Positions 7,006-14,915 of a stretch of DNA of 20,914 bases are shown one piece after another. Each line of letters opens with the position of its first letter. The stretch's first letter is position 1. Under the pieces are notes generated by a model. The model searched no databases and had not been told where the DNA came from. It saw only the letters and a list, made by a program, of their open reading frames with translations. The translations under genes were made by a program, and so were the position numbers. Origin of the DNA: an uncultured Jeotgalicoccus sp. (lineage in GTDB: Bacteria; Bacillota; Bacilli; Staphylococcales; Salinicoccaceae); contig CANRKV010000008.1 of NCBI GenBank assembly GCA_947631305.1, positions 1 to 20,914 on the forward strand, written 5' to 3'.

Positions 7006-7204
7006 AGAAATCCGTGATTTAACGAATTCCGAAATTGAATCTAATGTTAAAGAATTGAAAGAAGAACTTTTCAATCTGCGCTTTCAGCTAGCTACAGGTC
7101 AGCTAGAAAACACTGCTCGTATCAAAGAAGTTAGAAAGACTATCGCTAGAATGAAAACGACGGTTCGCGCAAGAGAGATTGAAGAAGCACAAGCGAATCA
7201 ATAA
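6995..7204 (+). CDS. rpmC: 50S ribosomal protein L29
   Basis: L29, 69 residues, is a small two-helix protein near the tunnel exit beside L23. MKAKEIRDLTNSEIE, LKEELFNLRFQLATGQLENTARI and the KTIARMKT motif are diagnostic. The ATG at 6995 lies within the end of rplP (11-nt overlap), and AGGTGG at 6981-6986 in rplP is its ribosome site. A GTG in frame at 6983 falls inside that site and is rejected. The gap to rpsQ is 18 nt. Confidence 0.96.
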   Translation: MKAKEIRDLTNSEIESNVKELKEELFNLRFQLATGQLENTARIKEVRKTIARMKTTVRAREIEEAQANQ

Positions 7205-7222
7205 TTAGAGGAGGTTCAAATC

Positions 7223-7486
7223 GTGGAAAGTAAAAACGAACGCAAAGTTTACCAGGGCCGCGTCGTATCCGACAAGATGGATAAGACTGTAACGGTACTT
7301 GTTGAAACTTACACAAAGCACCCGATCATCGGAAAACGTGTTAAATATTCTAAAAAATATAAAGCACATGATGAAAACAACACTGCGAAAATGGGCGATA
7401 TCGTTAGAATCCAAGAAACACGTCCATTATCTGCGACTAAACGATTCCGTCTAGTTGAAATCGTTAAAGAATCTGTAATAGTATAA
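7223..7486 (+). CDS. rpsQ: 30S ribosomal protein S17
   Basis: S17, 87 residues, a primary 16S rRNA-binding OB-fold protein of the 30S body. RKVYQGRVVSDKMDKTVTVLVE and the signature GDIVRIQETRPLSATKRFRLVEIV are clear. It starts with GTG at 7223, preceded by GAGGAGGT (7208-7215); the next possible start would delete conserved residues. It follows rpmC by 18 nt and precedes rplN by 31 nt, the standard order. Confidence 0.97.
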   Translation: MESKNERKVYQGRVVSDKMDKTVTVLVETYTKHPIIGKRVKYSKKYKAHDENNTAKMGDIVRIQETRPLSATKRFRLVEIVKESVIV

Positions 7487-7517
7487 AAATATTTGAAACA
7501 GAAGGAGGGAATCGCGC

Positions 7518-7886
7518 ATGATTCAGTCAGAGAGCCGCTTGAAGGTAGCTGACAACTCAGGAGCACGTGAAGTGCTAACTATTAAAGTTTTGGGCGGAAC
7601 AGGCCGTAAAACTGCGAACATCGGAGATGTAATCGTTGCAAGTGTTAAGAATGCAACACCCGGTGGGGTTGTCAAAAAAGGTGAGGTTGTTAAAGCCGTC
7701 ATCGTTAGAACAAAAACAGGTGTCCGTCGTGAAGATGGTTCATATATTAAATTCGATGAGAACGCATGCGTAATCATCCGTGATGATAAAGGTCCAAGAG
7801 GTACTCGTATTTTCGGACCAGTTGCTCGTGAACTTCGCGAAGGTAACTTCATGAAGATTATCTCATTAGCACCAGAAGTACTATAA
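7518..7886 (+). CDS. rplN: 50S ribosomal protein L14
   Basis: L14, 122 residues, binds 23S rRNA at the subunit interface, forms an intersubunit bridge with 16S helix 14, and is the docking site for the silencing factor RsfS. MIQSESRLKVADNSGAREV, the GGTGRKTANIGDVIVASVKNATPGG region and C-terminal FMKIISLAPEVL match the family along its full length. AGAAGGAGGGA precedes the ATG. No unusual feature is seen. Confidence 0.98.
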   Translation: MIQSESRLKVADNSGAREVLTIKVLGGTGRKTANIGDVIVASVKNATPGGVVKKGEVVKAVIVRTKTGVRREDGSYIKFDENACVIIRDDKGPRGTRIFGPVARELREGNFMKIISLAPEVL

Positions 7887-7913
7887 TCCAAATCCGAAGG
7901 AGGTGCGACAACT

Positions 7914-8222
7914 ATGCACGTAAAAACAGGTGACCAGGTCGTTGTAATCAGCGGTAAGGACAAAGGTAAAAAAGGAACTGTACTAAAAGCAATTCCTGCA
8001 GACAACCGTGTCGTTATTGAAAATGTCAACGTAATCAAGAAACATCAGAAGCCATCTCAAATGAACCCAGAAGGCGGGATTCTAGAGGTAGAAGCTCCGA
8101 TTCATGTTTCCAACGTCATGCATGTAGACCCTGAATCAGGTGAACGCACTCGTATCCGTCATGAAATTAAAGATGGTAAAAAAGTGAAAATCGCTGTTAA
8201 ATCAGGTAAAGAGATCAAATAA
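7914..8222 (+). CDS. rplX: 50S ribosomal protein L24
   Basis: L24, 102 residues, is an assembly-initiator protein of the 50S subunit. The KOW motif is evident at about residues 5-30 (TGDQVVVISGKDKGKKGTVLKA), followed by NVNVIKKHQKPSQMNPEGGILE. AAGGAGGTGCGAC before the ATG is a strong ribosome site. It is 27 nt after rplN and 26 nt before rplE, as in other Firmicutes spc operons. Confidence 0.97.
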   Translation: MHVKTGDQVVVISGKDKGKKGTVLKAIPADNRVVIENVNVIKKHQKPSQMNPEGGILEVEAPIHVSNVMHVDPESGERTRIRHEIKDGKKVKIAVKSGKEIK

Positions 8223-8248
8223 GATTCAAACGGAAGGAGGTCCCATTA

Positions 8249-8788
8249 ATGGCTCGCTTAAAAGAAAAATACAATGAAACAATCAAACAAGAACTAGTAA
8301 ACAAATTTAACTACTCTTCAGTAATGCAGGCACCACAGATTGATAAAATCGTAGTAAATATGGGTATCGGTGACGCTGTACAAAACGCAAAAGTACTCGA
8401 CACAGCAGTTGAGGAATTAAGTGCAATTACAGGTCAAAAACCAGTTATCACTAAAGCTAAGAAATCAATCGCTACATTCCGTTTACGTGAAGGTATGCCA
8501 ATCGGTGCTAAAGTTACACTTCGCGGAGAAAGAATGTATGAATTCCTAGACAAACTTATCTCAGTTTCATTACCACGTGTAAGAGACTTCAGAGGTATTT
8601 CTAAGAAAGCATTCGATGGACGCGGTAACTACACATTAGGTGTTAAAGAACAATTAATCTTCCCGGAAATTGATTACGATAAAGTATCAAAAGTTCGCGG
8701 TATGGATATCGTTATTGTTACAACAGCAAACACGGACGAAGAAGCTCGTGAATTGCTTACACAATTCGGTATGCCGTTCCAAAAGTAA
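8249..8788 (+). CDS. rplE: 50S ribosomal protein L5
   Basis: L5, 179 residues, binds 5S rRNA in the central protuberance and contacts P-site tRNA. MARLKEKYNETIKQELVNKF, the signature IDKIVVNMGIGDAVQNAKVLD, and the GMPIGAKVTLRGERMYEFLDKL segment are typical, as is the C-terminal EEARELLTQFGMPF. GGAAGGAGGTC precedes the ATG. The length matches the family and no odd feature is seen. Confidence 0.98.
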   Translation: MARLKEKYNETIKQELVNKFNYSSVMQAPQIDKIVVNMGIGDAVQNAKVLDTAVEELSAITGQKPVITKAKKSIATFRLREGMPIGAKVTLRGERMYEFLDKLISVSLPRVRDFRGISKKAFDGRGNYTLGVKEQLIFPEIDYDKVSKVRGMDIVIVTTANTDEEARELLTQFGMPFQK

Positions 8789-8807
8789 GTAATAAGGAGG
8801 CAATATA

Positions 8808-8993
8808 GTGGCTAAAAAATCAATGATTGCTAAACAGCAAAAAGAACAAAAATTCAAAGTTAGAGAATATACACGCTGCGAAAGATGTGGCAGACCACAT
8901 TCAGTACTACGTAAATTCAAGCTTTGCCGTATCTGTTTCCGTGAACTTGCTTACAAAGGGCAAATTCCTGGTGTAAGAAAAGCAAGCTGGTAA
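8808..8993 (+). CDS. rpsN: 30S ribosomal protein S14, zinc-binding type Z
   Basis: S14 of the short zinc-ribbon (C+) form, 61 residues, in the 30S head. Four cysteines, C24-x2-C27 and C40-x2-C43, form the zinc site, and the rest (RCGRPHSVLRKFKLCRICFRE) is typical. Many Firmicutes, including staphylococci, also have a longer zinc-independent S14 elsewhere that replaces this one under zinc starvation; whether this genome does cannot be seen. Translation starts at GTG 8808 with AAGGAGG at 8794-8800. In staphylococcal annotations it is also called rpsZ. Confidence 0.97.
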   Translation: MAKKSMIAKQQKEQKFKVREYTRCERCGRPHSVLRKFKLCRICFRELAYKGQIPGVRKASW

Positions 8994-9022
8994 GATTCAT
9001 TATTCGAAAGGAGGCAACTTAA

Positions 9023-9421
9023 ATGACAGTGTCAGATCCAATTGCAGATATGCTAACACGCATTAGAAATGCGAACATCGTTAGACATGAAACTTTAGAG
9101 ATTCCTGGTTCAAACATGAAAAAGGAAATCGCTGCTATTTTGAAAACAGAAGGTTTTGTTAAAAATGTAGAATACATCGAGGACGATAAGCAAGGTGTCA
9201 TCCGTGTATTCATGAAATACAGCAACGAAAACGAACGCGTTATTACTGGTTTGAAACGTATTTCTAAACCTGGACTTCGTGTTTATGCTAAAAGAGAAGA
9301 ATTACCAAGAGTACTTAACGGTCTTGGAATTGCTCTTATTTCAACATCAGAAGGTGTGCTTACAGATAAAGAAGCACGTAAAAGAAATCTTGGCGGGGAA
9401 GTTCTCGCATACGTTTGGTAA
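9023..9421 (+). CDS. rpsH: 30S ribosomal protein S8
   Basis: S8, 132 residues, a primary binder of the 16S rRNA central domain. In E. coli it is the translational repressor of the spc operon; no S8-binding mimic was recognised here. MTVSDPIADMLTRIRNANIV and the C-terminal GLGIALISTSEGVLTDKEARK and GGEVLAYVW are diagnostic. AAAGGAGG ends shortly before ATG 9023. It follows rpsN by 29 nt and precedes rplF by 26 nt. Confidence 0.98.
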   Translation: MTVSDPIADMLTRIRNANIVRHETLEIPGSNMKKEIAAILKTEGFVKNVEYIEDDKQGVIRVFMKYSNENERVITGLKRISKPGLRVYAKREELPRVLNGLGIALISTSEGVLTDKEARKRNLGGEVLAYVW

Positions 9422-9447
9422 TTTAATAAAACAGGAGGTGCAAAGTA

Positions 9448-9984
9448 ATGAGTCGTGTAGGTAAACGTCTTATTGACATTCCAAGTGACGTAACTATTGA
9501 CATCAAGGACAATACTATTACAGTAAAAGGTCCTAAAGGTGAATTAGTTAACTCATTTAATGAAGCAATGACATACAATCTTGAAGATACTACTCTAGAA
9601 GTAGTTCGCCCAAGTGAATCTAAAGAACACCGTACAGTTCACGGAACAACTCGTGCACTTATCAACAACATGGTTGAAGGTGTATCAAAAGGTTTTGTTA
9701 AAGAACTTGAACTTATCGGAGTTGGTTACCGTGCTCAAATGCAAGGTAAAAAATTAGCGCTAAGCGTTGGTTTATCTCACCCGGTAGAATTCGAAGCAAC
9801 TGACGATCTTGCGATTACAGTTGACGGCAATACTAACATTAAAATTGAAGGTATTAATAAAGAGGCTGTTGGTGCTCTTGCATCTAACATCCGTAAAGTA
9901 CGTCCACCAGAACCATACAAAGGTAAAGGTATTCGCTATAAAGGTGAAAACGTTCGCCGTAAAGAAGGTAAAACTGGTAAATAA
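9448..9984 (+). CDS. rplF: 50S ribosomal protein L6
   Basis: L6, 178 residues, near the sarcin-ricin loop and elongation-factor binding region of the 50S subunit. Two repeated alpha/beta domains are seen (about residues 1-80 and 81-178). The N-terminal MSRVGKRLIDIP and the signature PPEPYKGKGIRYKGE near the end are clear. ACAGGAGGTGC precedes the ATG. Standard length and position. Confidence 0.98.
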   Translation: MSRVGKRLIDIPSDVTIDIKDNTITVKGPKGELVNSFNEAMTYNLEDTTLEVVRPSESKEHRTVHGTTRALINNMVEGVSKGFVKELELIGVGYRAQMQGKKLALSVGLSHPVEFEATDDLAITVDGNTNIKIEGINKEAVGALASNIRKVRPPEPYKGKGIRYKGENVRRKEGKTGK

Positions 9985-10007
9985 TAATAAGTGAGGAGTG
10001 AACATCA

Positions 10008-10370
10008 ATGATCGCGAAAATTGACAAGAACAAAGTACGTCAAAAAAGACATGGTCGCGTGCGTAACTTACTTTCAGGTACGACTGAAAGACCACGTTTA
10101 AATGTTTACCGTTCAAACAAGCATATCTATGCTCAATTAATTGATGACACTGCGCAAATTACACTTGTAAGCGCGTCTACTAAAGATACTGAATTCAAAG
10201 GCGAATCAGGATCTAACGTAGAAGCTGCTAAAGAAGTCGGAGCTCTTATTGCCAACCGTGCAAAAGACAAAGACATCGTTAAAGTAGTATTTGACCGTGG
10301 TGGATATTTATATCATGGACGTGTTAAAGCGTTAGCTGATGCAGCACGTGAAAACGGACTGGATTTCTAA
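10008..10370 (+). CDS. rplR: 50S ribosomal protein L18
   Basis: L18, 120 residues, binds 5S rRNA with L5 and carries it into the large subunit. KNKVRQKRHGRVRNLLSGTTERPRLNVYRSNKHIYAQLIDD and the C-terminal FDRGGYLYHGRVKALADAARENGLDF are typical. The ribosome site GTGAGGAG is a little weaker than its neighbours. The gap to rpsE is 21 nt. Confidence 0.97.
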   Translation: MIAKIDKNKVRQKRHGRVRNLLSGTTERPRLNVYRSNKHIYAQLIDDTAQITLVSASTKDTEFKGESGSNVEAAKEVGALIANRAKDKDIVKVVFDRGGYLYHGRVKALADAARENGLDF

Positions 10371-10391
10371 AAAAAAGGAGGGACATATTTC

Positions 10392-10895
10392 ATGGCTCAA
10401 AGAAGAGAAAGAGAAGTACAAGAATTTGAAGAGCGCGTTGTAACGATCAACCGTATCGCTAAAGTAGTTAAAGGTGGTCGTCGTTTCCGTTTCTCAGCTT
10501 TAGTAGTAGTTGGGGACAGAAAAGGACGTGTAGGTTTCGGTACTGGTAAAGCTCAGGAAGTTCCTGAAGCAATTAAAAAAGCTATCGAATCTGCTAAGAA
10601 AAATCTAGTTGAAGTACCTATCGTTAATGGTACTGTACCTCATGAAGTAATCGGACGATTCTCATCAGGTAACGTACTCATGAAACCTGCTGCTCCTGGT
10701 ACAGGAGTTATCGCGGGCGGACCGGTTCGTGCCGTATTAGAATTAGCTGGTGTTACTGATATCTTAAGTAAGTCACTTGGTGCTAACACACCAATCAACG
10801 TAGTTCGCGCTACTGTTAAAGGCTTAACTGAACTTAAAGATGTTAAAGAAGTTGCAAAACTTAGAGATAAAACTGTAGAAGAGATTCTAAACTAA
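10392..10895 (+). CDS. rpsE: 30S ribosomal protein S5
   Basis: S5, 167 residues, in the 30S body at the mRNA entry site; it affects decoding fidelity. The dsRNA-binding-like N-terminal domain includes the loop VVKGGRRFRFSALVVVGD (about residues 27-44), where spectinomycin-resistance changes occur in other bacteria; it looks wild type. The C-terminal domain shows KPAAPGTGVIAGGPVRAVLE and SLGANTPINVVRAT. AAAAAGGAGGG precedes the ATG. rpmD follows after only 14 nt. Confidence 0.98.
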   Translation: MAQRREREVQEFEERVVTINRIAKVVKGGRRFRFSALVVVGDRKGRVGFGTGKAQEVPEAIKKAIESAKKNLVEVPIVNGTVPHEVIGRFSSGNVLMKPAAPGTGVIAGGPVRAVLELAGVTDILSKSLGANTPINVVRATVKGLTELKDVKEVAKLRDKTVEEILN

Positions 10896-10909
10896 GGAGG
10901 GAATAGTCA

Positions 10910-11089
10910 ATGGCAAAAGTGAAAGTTACCCTCACTAAGAGTGTTATCGGTAAACCGCAGACACAAAGAGAAACAGTTACAGCATTAGGGCTTAGAAAAA
11001 TGCACCAGACTGTTGAGCATGAAGATACTCCTCAGTTAAGAGGACAGATTGCTAAAGTCGGTCATTTAGTTACAGTAGAAGAGAAATAA
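10910..11089 (+). CDS. rpmD: 50S ribosomal protein L30
   Basis: L30, 59 residues, a small 50S protein, easily missed because of its length. I read it directly: it begins MAKVKVTLTKSVIGKP, continues with ALGLRKMHQTVEH, the L30 signature region, and ends GHLVTVEEK before TAA at 11087-11089. AAGGAGGGA at 10894-10902 lies ahead of ATG 10910. It fills the space between rpsE and rplO exactly as in other Firmicutes spc operons, with 14 nt and 27 nt spacers. Confidence 0.96.
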   Translation: MAKVKVTLTKSVIGKPQTQRETVTALGLRKMHQTVEHEDTPQLRGQIAKVGHLVTVEEK

Positions 11090-11116
11090 TGATAAAATAA
11101 AGTAGGAGGTGCGAAG

Positions 11117-11557
11117 ATGAAATTACACGAACTTAAACCAGTTGAAGGCGCGCGTAACAAACGTAACAGAGTTGGACGCGGTATGTCATCAGGTAACGGT
11201 AAAACATCCGGTCGCGGTCATAACGGACAGAAGTCCCGTTCTGGCGGTAAAGTTGGTCTTACTTTCGAAGGTGGACAATTACCACTTTTCCGTAGTATTC
11301 CAAAACGCGGATTCACAAACATCAACCGTAAAGATTACGCAGTTGTAAATGTTACTGCGTTAAACCGTTTTGACAATGGTACAGAAGTAACTCCTGAACT
11401 TTTAATCGAATCAGGAATTGTTAAAAACGAAAAATCTGGAATTAAGATTTTAGGCAACGGTAACTTAGAGAAGAAGTTGACGATTAAAGCGCACAAATTT
11501 TCTAGTTCAGCTGTAGAAGCGATTGAGCAACAGGGCGGAACTCATGAGGTGATCTAA
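11117..11557 (+). CDS. rplO: 50S ribosomal protein L15
   Basis: L15, 146 residues, a late-assembly 23S rRNA-binding protein. The N-terminal third is glycine- and arginine-rich and extended (VGRGMSSGNGKTSGRGHNGQ, residues 19-38, and KSRSGGKVGLTFEGGQLPLFRSIPKRGF), followed by a globular domain ending HKFSSSAVEAIEQQGG. AGGAGGTGCG precedes the ATG. The stop shares a base with the secY start (TAATG), so secY is likely translated by coupling with L15. Confidence 0.98.
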   Translation: MKLHELKPVEGARNKRNRVGRGMSSGNGKTSGRGHNGQKSRSGGKVGLTFEGGQLPLFRSIPKRGFTNINRKDYAVVNVTALNRFDNGTEVTPELLIESGIVKNEKSGIKILGNGNLEKKLTIKAHKFSSSAVEAIEQQGGTHEVI

Positions 11558-12858
11558 TGATCGGGACAATATCGAATTTCTTTAAAATTAAAGAAATACG
11601 TAATAAGATACTGTTTACTTTGGCAATGCTAGTTATTTTCAAAATCGGTACGTACATTCCGGTTCCCGGCGTAGATCCAAGTGTTTTTGACACTGGCGCA
11701 TCCGGGAGCGGAGTTTTAGATTTAATGAATACATTTGGCGGTGGAGCGCTCATGAACTTCTCTATCTTAGCGATGGGGATAATGCCGTACATCACGGCTT
11801 CAATCGTGACGCAGCTGCTTCAAATGGACGTAGTTCCAAAGTTTGCTGAATGGGCAAGACAAGGTGAAGTCGGAAGACGGAAACTTGCTCAATTCACTAG
11901 GTATTTCACGATCGTTTTAGCATTTATCCAAGCTATCGGTATGTCGTTTGCATTTAATCAAATGTTCGGCGGTAACCTGATTGATGACAATAATGTTGGA
12001 TCTTATCTGCTTATCGCTTTAATTTTAACTACAGGTACAGCTTTCCTTATGTGGATTGGTGAACAAATCACTTCACATGGTGTCGGTAATGGTATTTCAA
12101 TCATTATCTTTGCAGGTATCTTAGGTGCACTTCCAAGTGCATTAATACAGCTTTATCAGTCAAGATTCACAGGGTCGGCGGATGTAACAATGGCAGTACT
12201 GCAAATTGCTGGTATCGTAATATTCCTTATTCTTCTTACTGCGTTTGCAGTGTTTATCTTACAAGCGATTCGTAAGATTCCAGTGCAATATGCAAAAGGA
12301 CAGAGTACACCCGGGTCACAATTGGCACCGCAATCAACATTCTTACCGTTAAAAGTTAACCCGGCAGGGGTTATCCCGGTAATCTTTGCAATGGCATTTC
12401 TGATGATGCCTCAAACACTGACGTTATTCTTCCCGGATGCAAACTGGGCACAAACGGTAGCCCGTTTTGCTGACCCGTCTGACTGGATTGGAATGATTGT
12501 CTATGTTGTCCTGATTATCGCATTTGCTTACTTCTATTCATTTGTACAGGTGAATCCTGAGAAGATGGCTGACAACCTGAAAAAACAGGGCAGTTATATT
12601 CCGGGTATCCGCCCAGGTAAAAACACACAGGATTATATTACTTCTGTTTTATACAGATTAGTATTTGTAGGCTCTGTGTTCCTTGCAGGTATTGCAATTT
12701 TACCACTCTTAATTACGAAGTTTATGGACTTGCCGCAGGCAATTCAAATTGGAGGGACGAGCTTGCTGATCGTTATCGGGGTTGCTCTTGAAACGATGAA
12801 ACAATTGGAAGCTCAGGCTAACCAAAGAGAATACCGCGGATTTAGAAAGCGTAGATAA
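11557..12858 (+). CDS. secY: Preprotein translocase subunit SecY
   Basis: SecY, 433 residues, the membrane channel of the Sec pathway, working with SecE, SecG and SecA (encoded elsewhere). About ten hydrophobic segments are visible. IFKIGTYIPVPGVDP in the first, the plug region GGALMNFSILAMGIMPYITASIV, WARQGEVGRRKLAQFTRY in the following cytoplasmic loop, and NPEKMADNLKKQGSYIPGIRPG in a later cytoplasmic loop are characteristic. The ATG overlaps the rplO stop by one base; GAGGTGATC in the rplO end acts as its ribosome site. adk follows after 18 nt. Confidence 0.98.
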   Translation: MIGTISNFFKIKEIRNKILFTLAMLVIFKIGTYIPVPGVDPSVFDTGASGSGVLDLMNTFGGGALMNFSILAMGIMPYITASIVTQLLQMDVVPKFAEWARQGEVGRRKLAQFTRYFTIVLAFIQAIGMSFAFNQMFGGNLIDDNNVGSYLLIALILTTGTAFLMWIGEQITSHGVGNGISIIIFAGILGALPSALIQLYQSRFTGSADVTMAVLQIAGIVIFLILLTAFAVFILQAIRKIPVQYAKGQSTPGSQLAPQSTFLPLKVNPAGVIPVIFAMAFLMMPQTLTLFFPDANWAQTVARFADPSDWIGMIVYVVLIIAFAYFYSFVQVNPEKMADNLKKQGSYIPGIRPGKNTQDYITSVLYRLVFVGSVFLAGIAILPLLITKFMDLPQAIQIGGTSLLIVIGVALETMKQLEAQANQREYRGFRKRR

Positions 12859-12876
12859 GTAGGAGGAAACAGAATA

Positions 12877-13524
12877 ATGAACATTATTATTATGGGCTTG
12901 CCTGGTGCAGGTAAAGGTACTCAAGCTGCGAAAATAATCAAAAAATACTCGATTCCTCATATCTCTACAGGAGATATGTTCCGTCTTGCGATTAAAAACG
13001 AGACGGATTTAGGAAGACAGGCCAAGGCATTTATGGACCAGGGAGAACTTGTTCCTGACGAAGTAACGGTTGGTATCGTGAAAGAGCGACTTTCTCAAAG
13101 TGATGTAAAAGATGGATTCTTACTGGATGGTTTCCCTAGAACTGTCGATCAGGCGGAAGCATTGAATAACATCATGACAGAGCTTAACTCTCAGATCGAT
13201 CAGACTATATATGTTGAAGTGCCTGAAGAGGAACTGATGAACAGACTGACTGGCCGACGCATTTGTGAAACTTGCGGTGCGACTTATCATCTAGTGTTTA
13301 ACCCGCCTAAGACAGAGGGTATTTGTGACTTAGACGGCGGTAAATTATACCAGCGCGAAGATGACAATCCGGAAACAGTACAAAACCGTCTGGAAGTCAA
13401 TATTAAACAGACAGCACCACTTCTGGATTTCTATAAAGGTCTTGGAGTTCTAGCTACAGTAGATGGCTCAAAAGATATAGAAGAAGTTTTCGAAGAAGTC
13501 GATGAAATTCTTAATGGCTTATAG
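12877..13524 (+). CDS. adk: Adenylate kinase (zinc-containing long form)
   Basis: Adenylate kinase, 215 residues, catalyses ATP + AMP to 2 ADP in the cytoplasm. The P-loop is GLPGAGKGT (residues 7-15), the AMP-binding segment STGDMFR (30-36), and DGFPRT (84-89) holds the next catalytic region. The LID has a structural zinc site, C130-x2-C133 and C150-x2-D153, the Cys3Asp arrangement known from B. subtilis Adk. AGTAGGAGG precedes the ATG. In B. subtilis map follows adk; here a 140-nt non-coding spacer and infA follow instead, as in staphylococci. Confidence 0.98.
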   Translation: MNIIIMGLPGAGKGTQAAKIIKKYSIPHISTGDMFRLAIKNETDLGRQAKAFMDQGELVPDEVTVGIVKERLSQSDVKDGFLLDGFPRTVDQAEALNNIMTELNSQIDQTIYVEVPEEELMNRLTGRRICETCGATYHLVFNPPKTEGICDLDGGKLYQREDDNPETVQNRLEVNIKQTAPLLDFYKGLGVLATVDGSKDIEEVFEEVDEILNGL

Positions 13525-13529
13525 AAATG

Positions 13530-13624
13530 TTCACCTTGCAGCAATTTAGGTGAATGTTGCTATGTCTATATGTATACGAGAGAGTCGTTATTAGACGAAG
13601 TGAATCGTCACCTAGAGCAAATTT
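13530..13624 (+). other. Structured spacer between adk and infA
   Basis: TTCACCT (13530-13536) and AGGTGAA (13548-13554) form a perfect 7-bp hairpin right after the adk stop. An imperfect direct repeat, TCACCT-n-AGCAA-(A)TTT, occurs at 13531-13547 and 13608-13624. AGGTGA could therefore pair with either copy. GACGA/TCGTC (13594-13609) and TCGT/ACGA (13585-13598) form two further, mutually exclusive small hairpins. No U-run follows the first hairpin. Confidence 0.5.
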
Positions 13625-13625
13625 C

Positions 13626-13631
13626 TATAAT
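13626..13631 (+). promoter_or_regulatory. Possible -10 box upstream of infA
   Basis: A perfect TATAAT lies 33 nt before the infA start. At 16-18 nt spacing the upstream hexamers (around 13602-13609) do not resemble TTGACA, and there is no TGn extension. An internal promoter here is possible but weakly supported. Confidence 0.3.
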
Positions 13632-13664
13632 AGGAATTGAAATGCTGTATAAGGAGGAAAAGAA

Positions 13665-13883
13665 GTGAGTAAACAAGATGTAATTGAACTGGAAGGTACA
13701 GTGCTTGATACTTTACCAAATGCAATGTTCAAAGTAGAATTAGAAAATGGTCATGAGATATTAGCTCATGTATCAGGTAAAATTCGTATGAACTATATAC
13801 GCATACTTCCTGGTGATAAAGTAACAGTTGAGATGTCACCATATGACTTAACACGTGGCAGAATCACTTATCGTTTTAAATAA
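13665..13883 (+). CDS. infA: Translation initiation factor IF-1
   Basis: IF-1, 72 residues, an S1-type OB-fold protein that occupies the 30S A site during initiation and supports IF-2 and IF-3. KQDVIELEGTVLDTLPNAMFKVELENGHEILAHVSGKIRMNYIRILPGDKV in overview matches the family: the ELENGHEILAHVSGK stretch and PYDLTRGRITYRFK end are diagnostic. It starts at GTG 13665, with AAGGAGG at 13651-13657. It opens the alpha-operon part of the cluster after a 140-nt structured spacer. Confidence 0.97.
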   Translation: MSKQDVIELEGTVLDTLPNAMFKVELENGHEILAHVSGKIRMNYIRILPGDKVTVEMSPYDLTRGRITYRFK

Positions 13884-14027
<144 letters not shown>

Positions 14028-14051
14028 TATTTAATTTGGAGGTGCAAAGAT

Positions 14052-14417
14052 ATGGCTCGTATTGCAGGAGTTGACGTACCACGTGACAAACGTGTTGTAA
14101 TTTCTTTAACATATGTTTTCGGTATTGGTCCAACACGCGCTAGCGAAATTTTAGCTAAAGCATCAGTTGATCAAAACACTAGAGTTAAAGATCTTACTGA
14201 AGATGAATTAAACAAAATTCGTGAAGTAGTAGACGCGTATAAAGTCGAAGGTGACTTACGCCGTGAAACAAACTTAAACGTTAAACGTCTTATGGAAATC
14301 GGTTCTTACAAGGGAATGCGTCACCGTCGTGGTTTACCAGTTAATGGTCAACACACTAAGAACAACGCAAGAACTCGTAAAGGTCCAATTAAAACAGTAG
14401 CGAACAAGAAGAAATAA
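14052..14417 (+). CDS. rpsM: 30S ribosomal protein S13
   Basis: S13, 121 residues, in the 30S head, forms intersubunit bridges and contacts P-site tRNA with its tail. MARIAGVDVPRDKRVVISLTYVFGIG, the helix-hairpin-helix region, and RGLPVNGQHTKNNARTRKG near the C-terminus are diagnostic. The basic tail ends VANKKK. GGAGGTGC precedes the ATG. rpsK follows after 29 nt. Confidence 0.98.
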   Translation: MARIAGVDVPRDKRVVISLTYVFGIGPTRASEILAKASVDQNTRVKDLTEDELNKIREVVDAYKVEGDLRRETNLNVKRLMEIGSYKGMRHRRGLPVNGQHTKNNARTRKGPIKTVANKKK

Positions 14418-14446
14418 ATAGTTACTAAAGTAAAGGAGGATAAATA

Positions 14447-14836
14447 ATGGCTCGCAAACAACAATCACGTAAACGTAAAGTGAAAAAGAATATAGAAGCA
14501 GGTGTAGCACACATCCGCTCAACTTTTAACAATACAATTGTTACAATTACTGACGAGTTCGGTAATGCTCTTTCATGGTCATCTGCCGGTGCATTAGGGT
14601 TTAAAGGTTCTAAGAAATCTACTCCTTTCGCAGCACAAATGGCTTCTGAAACTGCTTCTAAAGCAGCGATGGAACACGGTCTTAAAACTGTAGAAGTTAC
14701 AGTTAAAGGTCCTGGTGCCGGTCGTGAAGCAGCTATCCGTGCACTTCAGTCAGCTGGACTTGAAATTACAGCTATCAGAGATGTAACTCCAGTTCCACAC
14801 AATGGCTGTCGTCCACCTAAACGTCGTCGTGTATAA
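14447..14836 (+). CDS. rpsK: 30S ribosomal protein S11
   Basis: S11, 129 residues, on the 30S platform near the E site. AHIRSTFNNTIVTITDEFGNAL, GALGFKGSKKSTPFAAQMA and the C-terminal PVPHNGCRPPKRRRV are typical. The N-terminal arm is strongly basic (RKQQSRKRKVKKN). AAAGGAGGA precedes the ATG. The 79-nt gap to rpoA is the second-longest inside the infA-rplQ block and contains an inverted repeat. Confidence 0.98.
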   Translation: MARKQQSRKRKVKKNIEAGVAHIRSTFNNTIVTITDEFGNALSWSSAGALGFKGSKKSTPFAAQMASETASKAAMEHGLKTVEVTVKGPGAGREAAIRALQSAGLEITAIRDVTPVPHNGCRPPKRRRV

Positions 14837-14866
14837 GAATAATAAATCGCTTAAGTAGTTGGGAAC

Positions 14867-14885
14867 AATATTATTTTCTAATATT
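14867..14885 (+). repeat. AT-rich inverted repeat between rpsK and rpoA
   Basis: AATATTA (14867-14873) and TAATATT (14879-14885) pair perfectly across a TTTTC loop. Being all A-T the hairpin is weak, and no clean U-run follows. It may be a processing or attenuation element, or chance in AT-rich spacer DNA. Confidence 0.45.
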
Positions 14886-14915
14886 TTCGGCGTTTAAAGG
14901 GAGGATATGTTACAC

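Noticed and set aside
7523..8038. 171-codon minus-strand frame across rplN-rplX
   Set aside because: Antisense to two well-conserved genes, with no start signal or recognisable domain.
13527..13553. Eight-codon frame (MFTLQQFR) just after adk, overlapping the hairpin
   Set aside because: No Shine-Dalgarno, very short, and no run of regulatory codons that would suggest a leader peptide.
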